A stretch of DNA of 44,227 nucleotides, taken from Nonomuraea cypriaca. Lineage in GTDB: Bacteria > Actinomycetota > Actinomycetes > Streptosporangiales > Streptosporangiaceae. The first letter of the stretch is position 1. The number at the start of each line of letters is the position of its first letter. A program made the position numbers and the translations under genes. The notes under the pieces are model-generated. The model saw only the letters and a program-made list of their open reading frames with translations, was not told the DNA's origin and did not search any database. Positions 10,433 through 18,525 of the stretch are shown piece after piece. The DNA lies in NCBI RefSeq assembly GCF_015645445.1, contig NZ_JADOGI010000077.1:1-44227 (forward strand), given 5' to 3'.

Positions 10433-10782
10433 GGTCATCGCCTCCCCCGCCGCCTTGATCCTCGCGCCGAGCGAGATCGCGAGGTCCGGGTCAGGCGGAA
10501 CCGCACGTAGTTCGCTTCGCTGGCGTCCGCGCCGCCCGCGATGGCCTCCGGGGCCCGGCGCAGCCGGGCCAGGACCTCGGTCACGGTGACCGGCAGCCGC
10601 TTGCCGGCCCGGATGAAGAACGGCACCCCGGCCCACCGCCGGGTGTCGACGTGCGCCCGCAGCGCCACGAACGTCTCCACGGCGGAGCCTTCAGCCACCC
10701 CGGGCTCATCGGTGTGGCCGGAGAACTGGCCGCAGATGACATCGTCCGGCCGCAGCGGGGGCATGGCGCGCAGCACGCAACC
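10433..10782 (-). pseudogene. zwf: Glucose-6-phosphate dehydrogenase, C-terminal remnant
   Basis: Minus strand reads VLRAMPPLRPDDVICGQFSG, then ETFVALRAHVDTRRWAGVPF, then RAGKRLPVTVTEV and NYVRFRLT. These correspond to the second half of G6PDH, including the R-x-G-K-R-L-P substrate-site motif. A frameshift then gives PDLAISLGARIKAAGEAM before the sequence runs directly into rpe at an internal position of that gene. The whole Rossmann domain and the last 80 or so residues are absent. The fused junction implies a deletion spanning the end of zwf and the start of rpe. Confidence 0.9.
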
Positions 10783-10969
10783 CACTCATCGCTCTCGGTC
10801 TCACGAGAACTCATTCAGCCCTGCCCGGCTGCGTGGTCGTCGCCAACCACGTAGCAGTGATCGGCGGTGGCCTCGACACCGATGGTGAAGCATGACCTGA
10901 TGCTTAGCGTTGGCTGATGTTTCGAGTCCTACACTAGGCGATATAACCGACACGTTAGGCGAGGATTTC

Positions 10970-11434
10970 ATGGAAATGCACCGCATCGGAAAAATAGTGC
11001 ACAGCGCGGGGATCTCGACCATTCGGTATGGACTTGTGGTTAACCTACTGGAGATCGGGCGAATTAAATTTGAAGACTACGAGGTAGAAAATATTCGTCC
11101 CCTCGTAACCTCAAGCCCCCCGCTCTCGTGGCTTATCGCCAGATTGGGGGAGAAGAAGGTCGCTAGGTTGCTCGGCGTCACCGAAATCGTTCTGGGCTCG
11201 CTGATCGGAGCAAAACCGATCGCGCCGAGAGCGTCCGCCCTCGGCAGCCTCGCCGCCGTCGGCATGTTCGCCACCACCCTCAGCTTCCTGGCTACGACGC
11301 CCGAGGCGTGGCAAGAGACACGCGGGGAACCGAAGCTGTCCCTCGCGGGGCAGTTCCTGGTGAAGGACGTCGTGCTCCTCGGAGCCTCCTTGCTGACGGC
11401 CGCAGACGCCCTGCAAGCCGCCGAGCGCCGGTAG
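10970..11434 (+). CDS. DUF417 (YkgB/RclC-like) inner-membrane protein
   Basis: The 154-residue protein has about four membrane segments. Family words are visible: YGLVVNLLEIGRIKFEDYE, LVTSSPPLSWL, GVTEIVLGSLI, FATTLSFLATTPEAW and FLVKDVVLLGASL. This is the family of E. coli RclC, a membrane protein of the reactive-chlorine resistance regulon. ATG 10970 is preferred over a TTG 60 bases upstream because GAGGA lies five bases before it. The first third is less GC-rich than the neighbours, suggesting recent arrival. A fragment of an RclA-like flavoprotein and the Msr pair lie downstream, so an oxidative-stress role is plausible but inferred. Confidence 0.85.
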   Translation: MEMHRIGKIVHSAGISTIRYGLVVNLLEIGRIKFEDYEVENIRPLVTSSPPLSWLIARLGEKKVARLLGVTEIVLGSLIGAKPIAPRASALGSLAAVGMFATTLSFLATTPEAWQETRGEPKLSLAGQFLVKDVVLLGASLLTAADALQAAERR

Positions 11435-11603
11435 CTCGGGGTCTGGCCGGGTACCGGTCCACCGCGCTCGACCCTGGCCCGGGCGGTGGCCACGACATAC
11501 GGCCGCGTCCCGTCCCGCCCGCGACAGCGGGCGTCGCTCGGGCAGGATGGGGCGGCTCCAACCGCACCAGCTCCGCCGCCGGGCGGCATGACCGGCACGT
11601 CCC

Positions 11604-11725
11604 TCATGGCTGGGTCCGTCCTACGGGTTTGTTCTTGATGACGAACTGTTCGACGGACAGCGGGGTGTGATGGCCGATCTTTTCGATGTTGTCGTTCGTG
11701 CCGGCGAACACGCCGTTTTGGTGTC
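11604..11725 (-). pseudogene. NmrA/NAD(P)H-binding protein, C-terminal scrap
   Basis: Minus-strand translation gives GTNDNIEKIGHHTPLSVEQF and then VIKNKP before the stop at 11604-11606. The pattern T-x-D-N-x-E-x-x-x-x-x-x-P-x-S-V-E-x-F-V is typical of the end of NmrA-like NAD(P)-binding epimerase-family proteins. The Rossmann part is absent. A longer NmrA-like fragment lies at 19435-19950, but the two do not look like parts of one gene. Confidence 0.6.
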
Positions 11726-11767
11726 GTGGTTGCCCCAGACCACGCCGGGCCTACCGGTCAGCGCGGA

Positions 11768-11863
11768 TCAGCCGACGCGGGCGATGAGCTTGACCTCGAT
11801 GAGCTGCGCCGGGAACGCCAGCCGGGTGACGCCGAGGATGGTGCTCGCGACCTCCGGGGAAGA
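11768..11863 (-). pseudogene. RidA/YjgF family, C-terminal scrap
   Basis: About 30 residues read SPEVASTILGVTRLAFPAQL then IEVKLIARVG and stop. The pattern A-S-T-x-L-G-V-x-x-L-A-x-P-x-x-L-I-E-V is the conserved end of RidA proteins (imine/enamine deaminases). Upstream the sequence passes into a different frame starting at ATG 11945, MTHVWRLPGLVALCGLAVAI, which looks like a signal peptide or membrane anchor of an unrelated protein. Two truncated genes are joined here. Confidence 0.6.
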
Positions 11864-12016
11864 GCACGGCCGCGTCGAGCTGCGCGATCGCCACCGCCAG
11901 CCCGCACAGCGCCACCAGCCCCGGCAACCTCCAAACGTGCGTCATGGCACCGCAAACTATCGGGACCCGCCCGGACGGTCCAACGGCGGGGTCCGACGGC
12001 GGGAGCAACAGCGGGA

Positions 12017-12379
12017 TCAGGCGCGCTGTCCGGGGCGGGGCTGCCAGGGCAGGCGGTTCTCCAGCTCCACCTCCAGCGAGAAGCTGAGGAAGGTGCGGAC
12101 CAGGACGATGAGCGCGAGCACGCCGACGCCCGCGAACGTCGGCGCGACCGCCACCGTGCGGATGATGTCCCCAGCGACGAGGAACTCCAGCCCCAGGAGG
12201 ATCGCCCGGCCGAGCCCCTGCCGGTAGGCGCGATAGGCGTCATGGAAGTGCGGCCGCCGCCGCGCGTCGAGGCCGAAGCGCGCCGTGGCGACCAGCGCCC
12301 CCAGCGCGACGATGGCGACGCCGGCCAGGTCGACTGCCCGGCCGACCCCTTCGACCAGGCCGGCGATATCCGCGCTCAC
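12017..12379 (-). CDS. DUF1622 family membrane protein
   Basis: The 120-residue protein has three hydrophobic stretches (about 14-33, 59-75, 80-98) and family words YRQGLGRAILLGLEFLVAGD, IIRTVAVAPTF and LVRTFLSFSLEVELENRLPW. Members are small integral membrane proteins of unknown biochemical function. Length and ending are normal for the family, so it appears intact. It stands alone among scraps, with no clear operon partner. Confidence 0.88.
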   Translation of the reverse strand: MSADIAGLVEGVGRAVDLAGVAIVALGALVATARFGLDARRRPHFHDAYRAYRQGLGRAILLGLEFLVAGDIIRTVAVAPTFAGVGVLALIVLVRTFLSFSLEVELENRLPWQPRPGQRA

Positions 12380-12653
12380 GGCAGGCCACCTGCCCGGGCG
12401 CGAACCGGGATACGCCCACGCGGGATCCGCCCTTTGGTCAGGAGCGGCATCTCGCCCTCTCCGCCCTCGGAGGTCCCGCGAGCCCCAGCACCATCATTCA
12501 GATGCCGGGGTCGGCGGCCGCGATGCGCCGCGCCAGGGAGCTGCAGGAACGGGCTTAGCGTACGTTGTCGTTCCGCCGCACTCCGGCCCCCGATCCAGGG
12601 GACGGGTTCGGTTCCAGGCTCGGTGACACGGCTGATGGCCCGCGGCGCGGCGT

Positions 12654-12923
12654 GTGCTCGTCGAGGTGGCCGACCTGCGGATGCTGCCGGAGTACGTGTC
12701 CGCCGGGCTCGTGGTCGCGGTGGTGCCCGACGTCGTGCCGCTCGCCGCGCCCGGCACGGTCGCGGTGCCGCTGCGCGACCCGGGCCTGACGTGGCCGCTC
12801 TCGATCGTCACCCACGGCCGTAACACCCCGAGCCGGGCCCTGCGGACGCTGCTCGCCCTGATCGCGGAAACCCGGTCCTTACCAAAGAAGAACGACCGCG
12901 CAAGCGGCCGCCCGTGGGAATAG
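12654..12923 (+). pseudogene. LysR-type regulator, C-terminal scrap
   Basis: The plus strand reads VEVADLRMLPEYVSAGLVVA, then VPLRDPGLTWPLSIVTH and SRALRTLLALI. These match the end of the substrate-binding domain of LysR-type transcriptional regulators. There is no helix-turn-helix or first half, and no clear ribosome-binding site. The last 60 bases before the stop are unlike the family and less GC-rich. It is probably a dead remnant upstream of msrB. Confidence 0.65.
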
Positions 12924-13010
12924 AACCGGCCCGTAGAGTGTCTGTATCTGCACGTCCAGGTGCGTTTCACCTGGTTACCCTTCGTGCCGAAAGGCCGGGA
13001 AGGGAGAGCT

Positions 13011-13478
13011 GTGCCCCGGCAGACCCAGTACCACAAGAACCCGGAAGCCGTTTCGCGGCTCGACCCGGAGCAGTACCGCGTGACCCAGCAGGACGGCACC
13101 GAGCGCCCGTTCGCCAACGCCTACTGGGACAACCACGAGCCCGGCATCTACGTCGACGTCGTGTCCGGCGAGCCGCTGTTCGCGTCGGTCGACAAGTACG
13201 ACAGCCACTCCGGCTGGCCGAGCTTCACGAAGCCGATCGCCAAGACGAACGTCGTCGAGCGCGAGGACTTCAGCCACGGGATGATCCGGGCGGAGGTCCG
13301 CTCGCTGCACGGGGACAGCCACCTCGGCCATGTCTTCGACGACGGTCCTCTCGACAGGGGTGGACTGCGTTACTGCATCAACTCCGCGTCGTTGCGGTTC
13401 ATCCACCTCGACGACCTGGAGCAGGAGGGGTACGGCGCATACCGCACCCTGTTCCCGAGTGACACCGACGACAAGTAA
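13011..13478 (+). CDS. msrB: Peptide methionine-(R)-S-oxide reductase MsrB
   Basis: The 155-residue cytoplasmic enzyme reduces the R-isomer of methionine sulfoxide in proteins. Visible are FANAYWDNHEPGIYVDVVSG, SHSGWPSFTKPI, EVRSLHGDSHLGHVFDDGP and the catalytic Cys in RYCINSASLRF. The usual zinc-binding CxxC pairs are absent (GIYVDVVSGEPLF instead of a Cys pair), so it belongs to the zinc-less form. GTG 13011 is chosen because GGGAGAG lies six bases upstream and the family's QYHKNPEAVSRLDPEQYRVT follows. Nine bases separate it from msrA, so the two are co-transcribed. Confidence 0.94.
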   Translation: MPRQTQYHKNPEAVSRLDPEQYRVTQQDGTERPFANAYWDNHEPGIYVDVVSGEPLFASVDKYDSHSGWPSFTKPIAKTNVVEREDFSHGMIRAEVRSLHGDSHLGHVFDDGPLDRGGLRYCINSASLRFIHLDDLEQEGYGAYRTLFPSDTDDK

Positions 13479-13487
13479 GGAGACGAC

Positions 13488-13994
13488 GTGACCACCGAAA
13501 AGGCGATCCTCGCCGGCGGCTGCTTCTGGGGCATGGAGGAGTTGTTCCGCCACCAGCCCGGCGTCGTGTCCACGCGCGTCGGCTACAGCGGCGGCGACGT
13601 CCCGAACGCCACCTACCGCAACCACGGCACCCACGCGGAGTCCATCGAGGTCGTCTACGACCCCGAGAAGACCGACTTCCGCGCGCTGCTCGAGTTCTTC
13701 TTCCAGGTGCACGACCCCTCGACGAAGAACCGCCAGGGCAACGACATCGGCACCAGCTACCGCTCGGCGATCTTCTACACCAGCGACGAGCAGAAGCGGG
13801 TCGCCGAGGACACGATCGCCGACGTCGACGCCTCGGGCCTGTGGCCCGGCAAGGTCGTCACCGAGGTCACCCCGGCGGGCGACTTCTGGGAGGCCGAGCC
13901 CGAGCACCAGGACTACCTGCAGAAGTACCCCCACGGCTACACCTGCCACTTCCCCCGCCCCGGGTGGAAGCTCCCGAAGCGGGCGACGGCCTGA
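13488..13994 (+). CDS. msrA: Peptide methionine-(S)-S-oxide reductase MsrA
   Basis: The 168-residue enzyme for the S-isomer of methionine sulfoxide uses GTG at 13488 after AAGGAG. The catalytic motif AGGCFWGMEELF is at residues 8-19. The family words GVVSTRVGYSGGDVPNATY, FFFQVHDPSTKNRQGNDIG, PAGDFWEAEPEHQDYLQKYP are intact. It is the complete counterpart of the broken copy at 1563-1842. With MsrB upstream it forms a repair pair for both sulfoxide isomers. Regulation is not visible beyond the shared transcript. Confidence 0.96.
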   Translation: MTTEKAILAGGCFWGMEELFRHQPGVVSTRVGYSGGDVPNATYRNHGTHAESIEVVYDPEKTDFRALLEFFFQVHDPSTKNRQGNDIGTSYRSAIFYTSDEQKRVAEDTIADVDASGLWPGKVVTEVTPAGDFWEAEPEHQDYLQKYPHGYTCHFPRPGWKLPKRATA

Positions 13995-14065
13995 TATCTC
14001 CGGCGCGCGAACCCCGGGTCCGCGCGCCGGCGCGTATCCGGGAAAACGGCAGCGAGGAGAGCCCC

Positions 14066-14830
14066 ATGCGTGACTACCCCGAGGCGATCGCCGGGATCGG
14101 CCACGTCGAGCCCGTCCCGCGGCGGGTCCGCGCCGTGGCCGGTGAGGCGACGGTACTCGACACGACCCGCGCGAAGTACGTGTGGGAATGGTCATACTAC
14201 CCGCAGTTCTACATCCCGGCCGAGGACGTGACGCCGGGCGTGCTCGTCGACGAGGACCACCCGGAGCGGCTCAAGCGCGGCACTGCGCGCCGCCAGTCCC
14301 TCAAGGCCGGGGACGAGGTGCGGCCCGCCGCCGCCCGGCTCTACGGCGAGGACGCCGTCGCGGGACTCGCCGGTCACGTCCGGTTCGAGTGGGACGCCCT
14401 CGACGCGTGGTTCGAGGAGGACGAGCGGATCTTCGTCCACCCGCGCAACCCGTACACGCGCGTCGACGCCCTGCGCTCGACCCGGCACGTGCGCGTCGCC
14501 CTCGAAGGCCACACGCTCGCCGAGTCGTCGTCGCCGGTGCTGCTGTTCGAAACCGGCCTGCCGACGCGCTACTACTTCAACCGCACCGACGTCGACTTCA
14601 CGCGGCTGGTGCCCACGAGCACGGTCACCGCATGCCCGTACAAGGGCCGCACGAGCAGCTACTGGTCGGTGCGCGTGAACGACATCCTGCACCAGGACCT
14701 GGCCTGGACCTACGACTTCCCGACCGCGGCGCTCGACCCGATCAAGGGCCTGGTCTGCTTCTACAACGAGAAGGTCGACCTCTTCGTCGACGGCGCCGAG
14801 ATCCCGCGGCCGGACACGCACTTCTCCTGA
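14066..14830 (+). CDS. DUF427 protein with two DUF427 domains
   Basis: The 254-residue protein starts at ATG 14066 after AGCGAGGAGA. The first domain is around residues 20-110 (VWEWSYYPQFYIPAEDV). The second, around 130-245, contains ESSSPVLLFETGLPTRYYF, TACPYKGRTSSYWSVR and KGLVCFYNEKVDLFVDG. DUF427 proteins are cytoplasmic beta-fold proteins without an established reaction in most species. It follows msrA by about 70 bases on the same strand and may share the transcript. No enzyme role can be stated from the sequence. Confidence 0.9.
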   Translation: MRDYPEAIAGIGHVEPVPRRVRAVAGEATVLDTTRAKYVWEWSYYPQFYIPAEDVTPGVLVDEDHPERLKRGTARRQSLKAGDEVRPAAARLYGEDAVAGLAGHVRFEWDALDAWFEEDERIFVHPRNPYTRVDALRSTRHVRVALEGHTLAESSSPVLLFETGLPTRYYFNRTDVDFTRLVPTSTVTACPYKGRTSSYWSVRVNDILHQDLAWTYDFPTAALDPIKGLVCFYNEKVDLFVDGAEIPRPDTHFS

Positions 14831-14878
14831 CACGTCAGTCCACTTCGGACTGCAGCTGCGCCGCCGCCTGGCGCGTCG

Positions 14879-15110
14879 TCACGGCGGCTGGGACGTCTGG
14901 ATCAGATCCGTGCTGGTCAGCGTGCGCTTACTCGCGCGCAAGCCGGGGATGTCCGGGATGATGGGCTCAGCGCCTGTGTCGATCAGAATTGTTTCGGCGG
15001 TGACCGTGAGACTGTCGCCGCCCGCTGTGACGCCGACGGTGTGCGGGTCGGTGAATTCCGGTTCCTGCGATTCAGCTCGCGGCATATCGCTCTCGTTCTC
15101 CGCGAGCGTT
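14879..15110 (-). pseudogene. Pyridine nucleotide-disulfide oxidoreductase fragment (RclA/mercuric-reductase-like)
   Basis: Minus-strand translation contains LTVTAETILIDTGAEPIIPD followed by IPGLRASKRTLTSTDLIQTS. This is the conserved hinge of class I flavoprotein reductases, where the FAD domain returns after the disulfide helix (A-x-x-I-x-I-x-T-G-A-x-P-x-x-P-x-I-P-G). The N-terminal FAD motif, the redox CxxxxC and the NADPH and dimer domains are not present. With an RclC-like gene 3.5 kb away, an RclA-like origin is possible, but the fragment alone does not separate RclA from related reductases. Confidence 0.6.
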
Positions 15111-15265
15111 TCAACGTCGCTTCCGTACCCCTGGACGCGGAAGTTTCCGGCATGGCGAGTTCGCAGCGGAGTCCCCGCGTACGGGAGGGTGATGCGCCCG
15201 TTATGTGCCGCTTGAGGAACGTGTGATCTTCGCGTCGGGCGGGCGGAGCACTCCATTTCCATGCC

Positions 15266-15294
15266 TTGACCGCGATTTTCCAGGCCCGTACGTA
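15266..15294 (+). promoter_or_regulatory. Candidate promoter for the GH15-aquaporin operon
   Basis: TTGACC at 15266-15271 and TACGTA at 15289-15294 are separated by 17 bases, the spacing of a principal-sigma promoter, and lie 30-60 bases before the GH15 start. The -35 box is good and the -10 box weak. No operator repeat is evident around it. Confidence 0.35.
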
Positions 15295-15326
15295 ACATCG
15301 TCGTCTTCTCCGGGTAGGCAGCGCTG

Positions 15327-17210
15327 ATGAGCACCACGCCCATCGCCGACCTCGCGTTGGTGTCCGACCGCCATTCCGCGGGCCTGATCAGCCGGGACGG
15401 ATCGGCCGAGTGGCTGTGCTTCCCCCGGTTCGACGGGCCGTCCGTCTTCGCCCGCCTGCTGGACGACGAGGCCGGGCACTGGGCGATCCGCCCGGCCGTC
15501 CCGTATGAGACGACGCGCCGCTACCTACCGCAGACGATGGTGCTGGAGACCACCTTCCGCACCGGGAGCGGCACGGTCGTCCTCACCGACGCCCTGCTCA
15601 CCGGACCGGACGACGGCGGCCACCGGCTTGGCGTCGGTGTGCCGCACCTGCTCGCCCGACGGGTGTCCGGCCTCAGCGGCGAGGTGCCGATGGAGATCGA
15701 GTATCGGCCCCGGCCGGAGTACGGCCTGATCTACCCGATCCTGTCCGTCGTCGACGGCGGTGTGACCGCCCGCGGGGGCGCCGAGTGGCTTGTGCTGACC
15801 ACGCCGGTCCCCCTCGGCATCGGTGACTGCAGCGGATACGGCGTGTTCACGGTGCGAGAGGGCGAGACACGGCACTTCGGTATGCACCGCTCGACGCTGC
15901 AGGAGACTCCCGCGCGAGTGTGGGACCAGGCGGAACTGGCGGCCCGGCTGGACGACACGATCGTCGCCTGGCAGTCGTGGTCCAGCCTCCACCAGGCCTA
16001 CGACGGCCCATGGCGCGACCTGGTGCACCACAGCGGGCGGGTGCTGCAGGCGCTGTCCTTCCAGCCCAGCGGGGCGATCGTCGCGGCCGCCACGACATCG
16101 CTGCCCGAATGGGTCGGCGGCGAGCGCAACTGGGACTACCGGTACACGTGGGTTCGGGACGCGTCGCTGACCATGGGCGCCCTGTGGGTCGCGGCCTGCC
16201 CCGACGAGGCGAGCGACTTCTTCGCCTTCCTCACCACCGCCGCCCCGTCGCTGGGCAAGGACCGCGCGTTGCAGATCATGTTCGGCGTCGGCGGCGAGCA
16301 CGACCTGAGCGAGCGCACCCTGCCGCACCTGCGCGGCTGGCGCGGCAGCCGACCGGTACGCGTCGGAAACGACGCGTGGAACCAGCGGCAGATCGACGTG
16401 TACGGTGAGCTGCTCGATGCGGCCGTGCGCCTCGAACACCAGATCGGCGACATCGACGACGACGTCCGGCGCTTCCTCCTCGTCTGCGCCGACACCGCGG
16501 CCGAGCGCTGGATGGAAAAGGACCAGGGCATCTGGGAGATACGCGGGGAGCCGCGGCACTTCCTGTACTCCAAGCTCATGTGCTGGGTGGCGCTGGACCG
16601 CGGCATCGCCCTCGCCGACCTCCTACGGGCGCAGGAGCGTGTCGAGTCCTGGCGGCGGACCCGCGCCGAGATCCGCGACACTCTGCTGCGCGAGGGCTGG
16701 AACGACCGAGTGGGGGCGTTCACGCAGGCCTTCGGCTCGAACGAGCTGGACGCCAGCGCCCTCATGGTGCCGATCGTCGGCTTCCTGCCCGCCGGCGACC
16801 CGCGGGTGCTTTCCACGATCGACGCGGTCGCGGACCGGCTCACCGACGATCAGGGCCTGGTCTACCGCTACCGCACCGCGGACGGCATGGACGGCATGGA
16901 CGGCCTCGCCGGCGAGGAGGGCACCTTTCTGCTGTGCTCGTTCTGGCTGGCGCAGGCGCTCGCCATGTCCGGGCAGGTCGGCCGGGCCAGGCAGGCATTC
17001 GAGCGAGCCGCCGCGTACGCCAACGACGTGGGCCTGCTGTCGGAGGAGGTCGACCCCGGGAGCGGCGCGTTGCTCGGCAACTTCCCACAGGCGTTCAGCC
17101 ACATCGGGCTCATCAACGCCGCCTGGGCCATCGATGAAGCCGAACGAACCGCACGGGCCGGCGGGGCGGGCGGCGCGGGCAGCGGGAACGGCAATGGCCG
17201 GATGGCGTGA
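15327..17210 (+). CDS. Glycoside hydrolase family 15 enzyme (glucoamylase/trehalase-like)
   Basis: The 627-residue protein has no signal peptide, so it is cytoplasmic. It begins with the N-terminal domain typical of actinobacterial GH15 proteins (PIADLALVSDRHSAGLISRD, GSAEWLCFPRFDGPSVFARLL). The alpha/alpha-barrel catalytic domain follows from about residue 230, with GGERNWDYRYTWVRDASLT and, late, GEEGTFLLCSFWLAQALA and LLSEEVDPGSGALLGNFPQA. Relatives hydrolyse alpha-glucosides, and several from actinobacteria are trehalases. The substrate here is uncertain. The stop overlaps the aquaporin start by 17 bases, so the two are coupled. A scrap of a second GH15 gene lies at 5551-5699. Confidence 0.92.
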   Translation: MSTTPIADLALVSDRHSAGLISRDGSAEWLCFPRFDGPSVFARLLDDEAGHWAIRPAVPYETTRRYLPQTMVLETTFRTGSGTVVLTDALLTGPDDGGHRLGVGVPHLLARRVSGLSGEVPMEIEYRPRPEYGLIYPILSVVDGGVTARGGAEWLVLTTPVPLGIGDCSGYGVFTVREGETRHFGMHRSTLQETPARVWDQAELAARLDDTIVAWQSWSSLHQAYDGPWRDLVHHSGRVLQALSFQPSGAIVAAATTSLPEWVGGERNWDYRYTWVRDASLTMGALWVAACPDEASDFFAFLTTAAPSLGKDRALQIMFGVGGEHDLSERTLPHLRGWRGSRPVRVGNDAWNQRQIDVYGELLDAAVRLEHQIGDIDDDVRRFLLVCADTAAERWMEKDQGIWEIRGEPRHFLYSKLMCWVALDRGIALADLLRAQERVESWRRTRAEIRDTLLREGWNDRVGAFTQAFGSNELDASALMVPIVGFLPAGDPRVLSTIDAVADRLTDDQGLVYRYRTADGMDGMDGLAGEEGTFLLCSFWLAQALAMSGQVGRARQAFERAAAYANDVGLLSEEVDPGSGALLGNFPQAFSHIGLINAAWAIDEAERTARAGGAGGAGSGNGNGRMA

Positions 17211-18075
17211 GGTCACCGCCGAGTTCGCCGGCATGGCGCTCCTGCTCCTGCTCGTCGTCAGCGCGATCGTCGCAGGCTTCGCACCCGGCTCGCCGCTCGT
17301 CGACACGGTGCCGAACGAGGACCTGCGGCGGCTCCTGACGGGCGTCCTGACCGCCACCGCGGCGGCGGGGATCATCTACTCGCCGCTTGGCCGGATCAGC
17401 GGCGGCCACCTGAACCCCGCGGTCACGACCGCGTTCTGGGTGCTGGGCAAGATGACGTCCGGTTCGGCGCTGAAGTACTCCGCAGCGCAGGTGGCGGGCG
17501 CGATAACCGGCGCGCTGGCGGCGCTTCAGGTGTGGGACGGCGCGGCGGCCAGCGTGCGGGTCGGCGCGACTGTACCCAGGCTCGGCGGCGCGGCCACCGC
17601 GCTGGTCGCCGAGGCCGTGATGACGTTCCTGCTCCTCACGCTGATCCTCACCTTCGTCGACCGCCCGCGCCTGATGCCGTACACCGCGGCCGCCGCGTCA
17701 TCGCTCGTGGCCGTACTGGTGTTCACCGAGGCACCGGTGTCCGGCACCAGCCTGAACCCCGCCCGCAGCATCGGCCCCGCGCTGGTCGGCGCCACCTGGA
17801 CGGGACTGTGGGTATACCTCGTGGCACCGACACTCGGCGCGCTCACCGCGGCGCTGCTGCACCGGCGCCTGTGGGGGACCGTGGCCTGCGCGAAGCTCAT
17901 GCACGACCAGGCCTACCCATGCCACTTCCTGAACTGCGCCTACACCTCACCCGACGACCGCATCCAGCGGCCCGTCCGCACCCGCTCCGCAGCTCCGTCG
18001 CCCATCCCCCGTGGCATCGGCCGGTGGCGACCGGGCGCCCGTCACCATCGCTCACGCAGGGAGCACCGAAGATGA
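17194..18075 (+). CDS. MIP-family aquaporin/glycerol channel
   Basis: The 293-residue channel has six membrane segments and both NPA boxes, GGHLNPAVT near residue 70 and GTSLNPARS near 187. The second box ends NPARS, as in AqpZ-like water channels, but selectivity is not certain. It overlaps the GH15 gene and its stop overlaps the next ATG (ATGA), so three genes were coupled. The last 60 residues are an unusual soluble tail with a Cys/His cluster, ACAKLMHDQAYPCHFLNC, then a basic, low-complexity end. The tail could bind metal or sense redox state (inference). Confidence 0.9.
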   Translation: MAGWREVTAEFAGMALLLLLVVSAIVAGFAPGSPLVDTVPNEDLRRLLTGVLTATAAAGIIYSPLGRISGGHLNPAVTTAFWVLGKMTSGSALKYSAAQVAGAITGALAALQVWDGAAASVRVGATVPRLGGAATALVAEAVMTFLLLTLILTFVDRPRLMPYTAAAASSLVAVLVFTEAPVSGTSLNPARSIGPALVGATWTGLWVYLVAPTLGALTAALLHRRLWGTVACAKLMHDQAYPCHFLNCAYTSPDDRIQRPVRTRSAAPSPIPRGIGRWRPGARHHRSRREHRR

Positions 18076-18170
18076 AGGCGATCGCCGTATATCCCAGGAA
18101 GGCGGACAGCGCCCACATCACGGACGTACCCAAGCCGGCCGTGACCGACGCCCCGGACGGCCGCAGCGTG
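18072..18170 (+). pseudogene. Glucose 1-dehydrogenase (zinc ADH family), N-terminal stub
   Basis: ATG 18072 overlaps the aquaporin stop. The first 32 residues, MKAIAVYPRKADSAHITDVP then KPAVTDAPDGR, match the start of zinc-dependent glucose 1-dehydrogenases. Similarity then ends. The frame stays open for about 70 more residues of unrelated, Arg/Trp-rich sequence. The catalytic and NADP domains are missing. The gene was evidently the third member of a GH15-channel-dehydrogenase operon: release of glucose, a membrane channel, oxidation of glucose. Confidence 0.65.
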
Positions 18171-18315
18171 CGCTTACCGGAAGGCGCGTGGAGATCGACA
18201 CGCATCGCCGGATCTCTGCCGGGCGGGGCTTGCTGCTCAACATGGCGATGGGACGGCAATGGGGAGTCAGTGCAATTGGGTTGTTCTGCCGTGCGGGCGC
18301 CGACCAGCGTCCGGT

Positions 18316-18480
18316 TCATGCGGCGTCTGCGGCCCGGGCCGAGCGGGTGGGGCTCAGCCTCCGGAACGCCTCGAAGTTGACCGGCGGAACCCGGATCCGC
18401 CGCTCCAGCACGGCGAAGAGCACCAGCAGCGCCACCGCGGTGCTCAGCAGGCCCACCGTCGGCATCCGGTGCGGCGTCGG
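18316..18480 (-). pseudogene. MFS transporter, internal fragment
   Basis: Minus-strand reading gives PTVGLLSTAVALLVLFAVLE, then RRIRVPPVNFEAFRRL and a stop. This resembles the TM6-TM7 linker of DHA2 exporters (compare VVVEGRVSTPMLPLRLLRQR in the exporter at 4018-5415). Only one membrane span is left. Confidence 0.4.
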
Positions 18481-18525
18481 CGGCGCGGGCGAAGGCTACG
18501 AGAATGGCCGGGCGGTACGGTGCCG

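Noticed and set aside
10822..10890. Minus-strand peptide TIGVEATADHCYVVGDDHAA as an IS110-type transposase start
   Set aside because: The resemblance is limited to a few residues and there is no catalytic motif, so it is not reported as a feature.
16405..17193. Plus-strand open frame upstream of the aquaporin start
   Set aside because: It is the +1 shadow of GH15, full of Ser/Arg/Thr; the channel begins only at ATG 17194.
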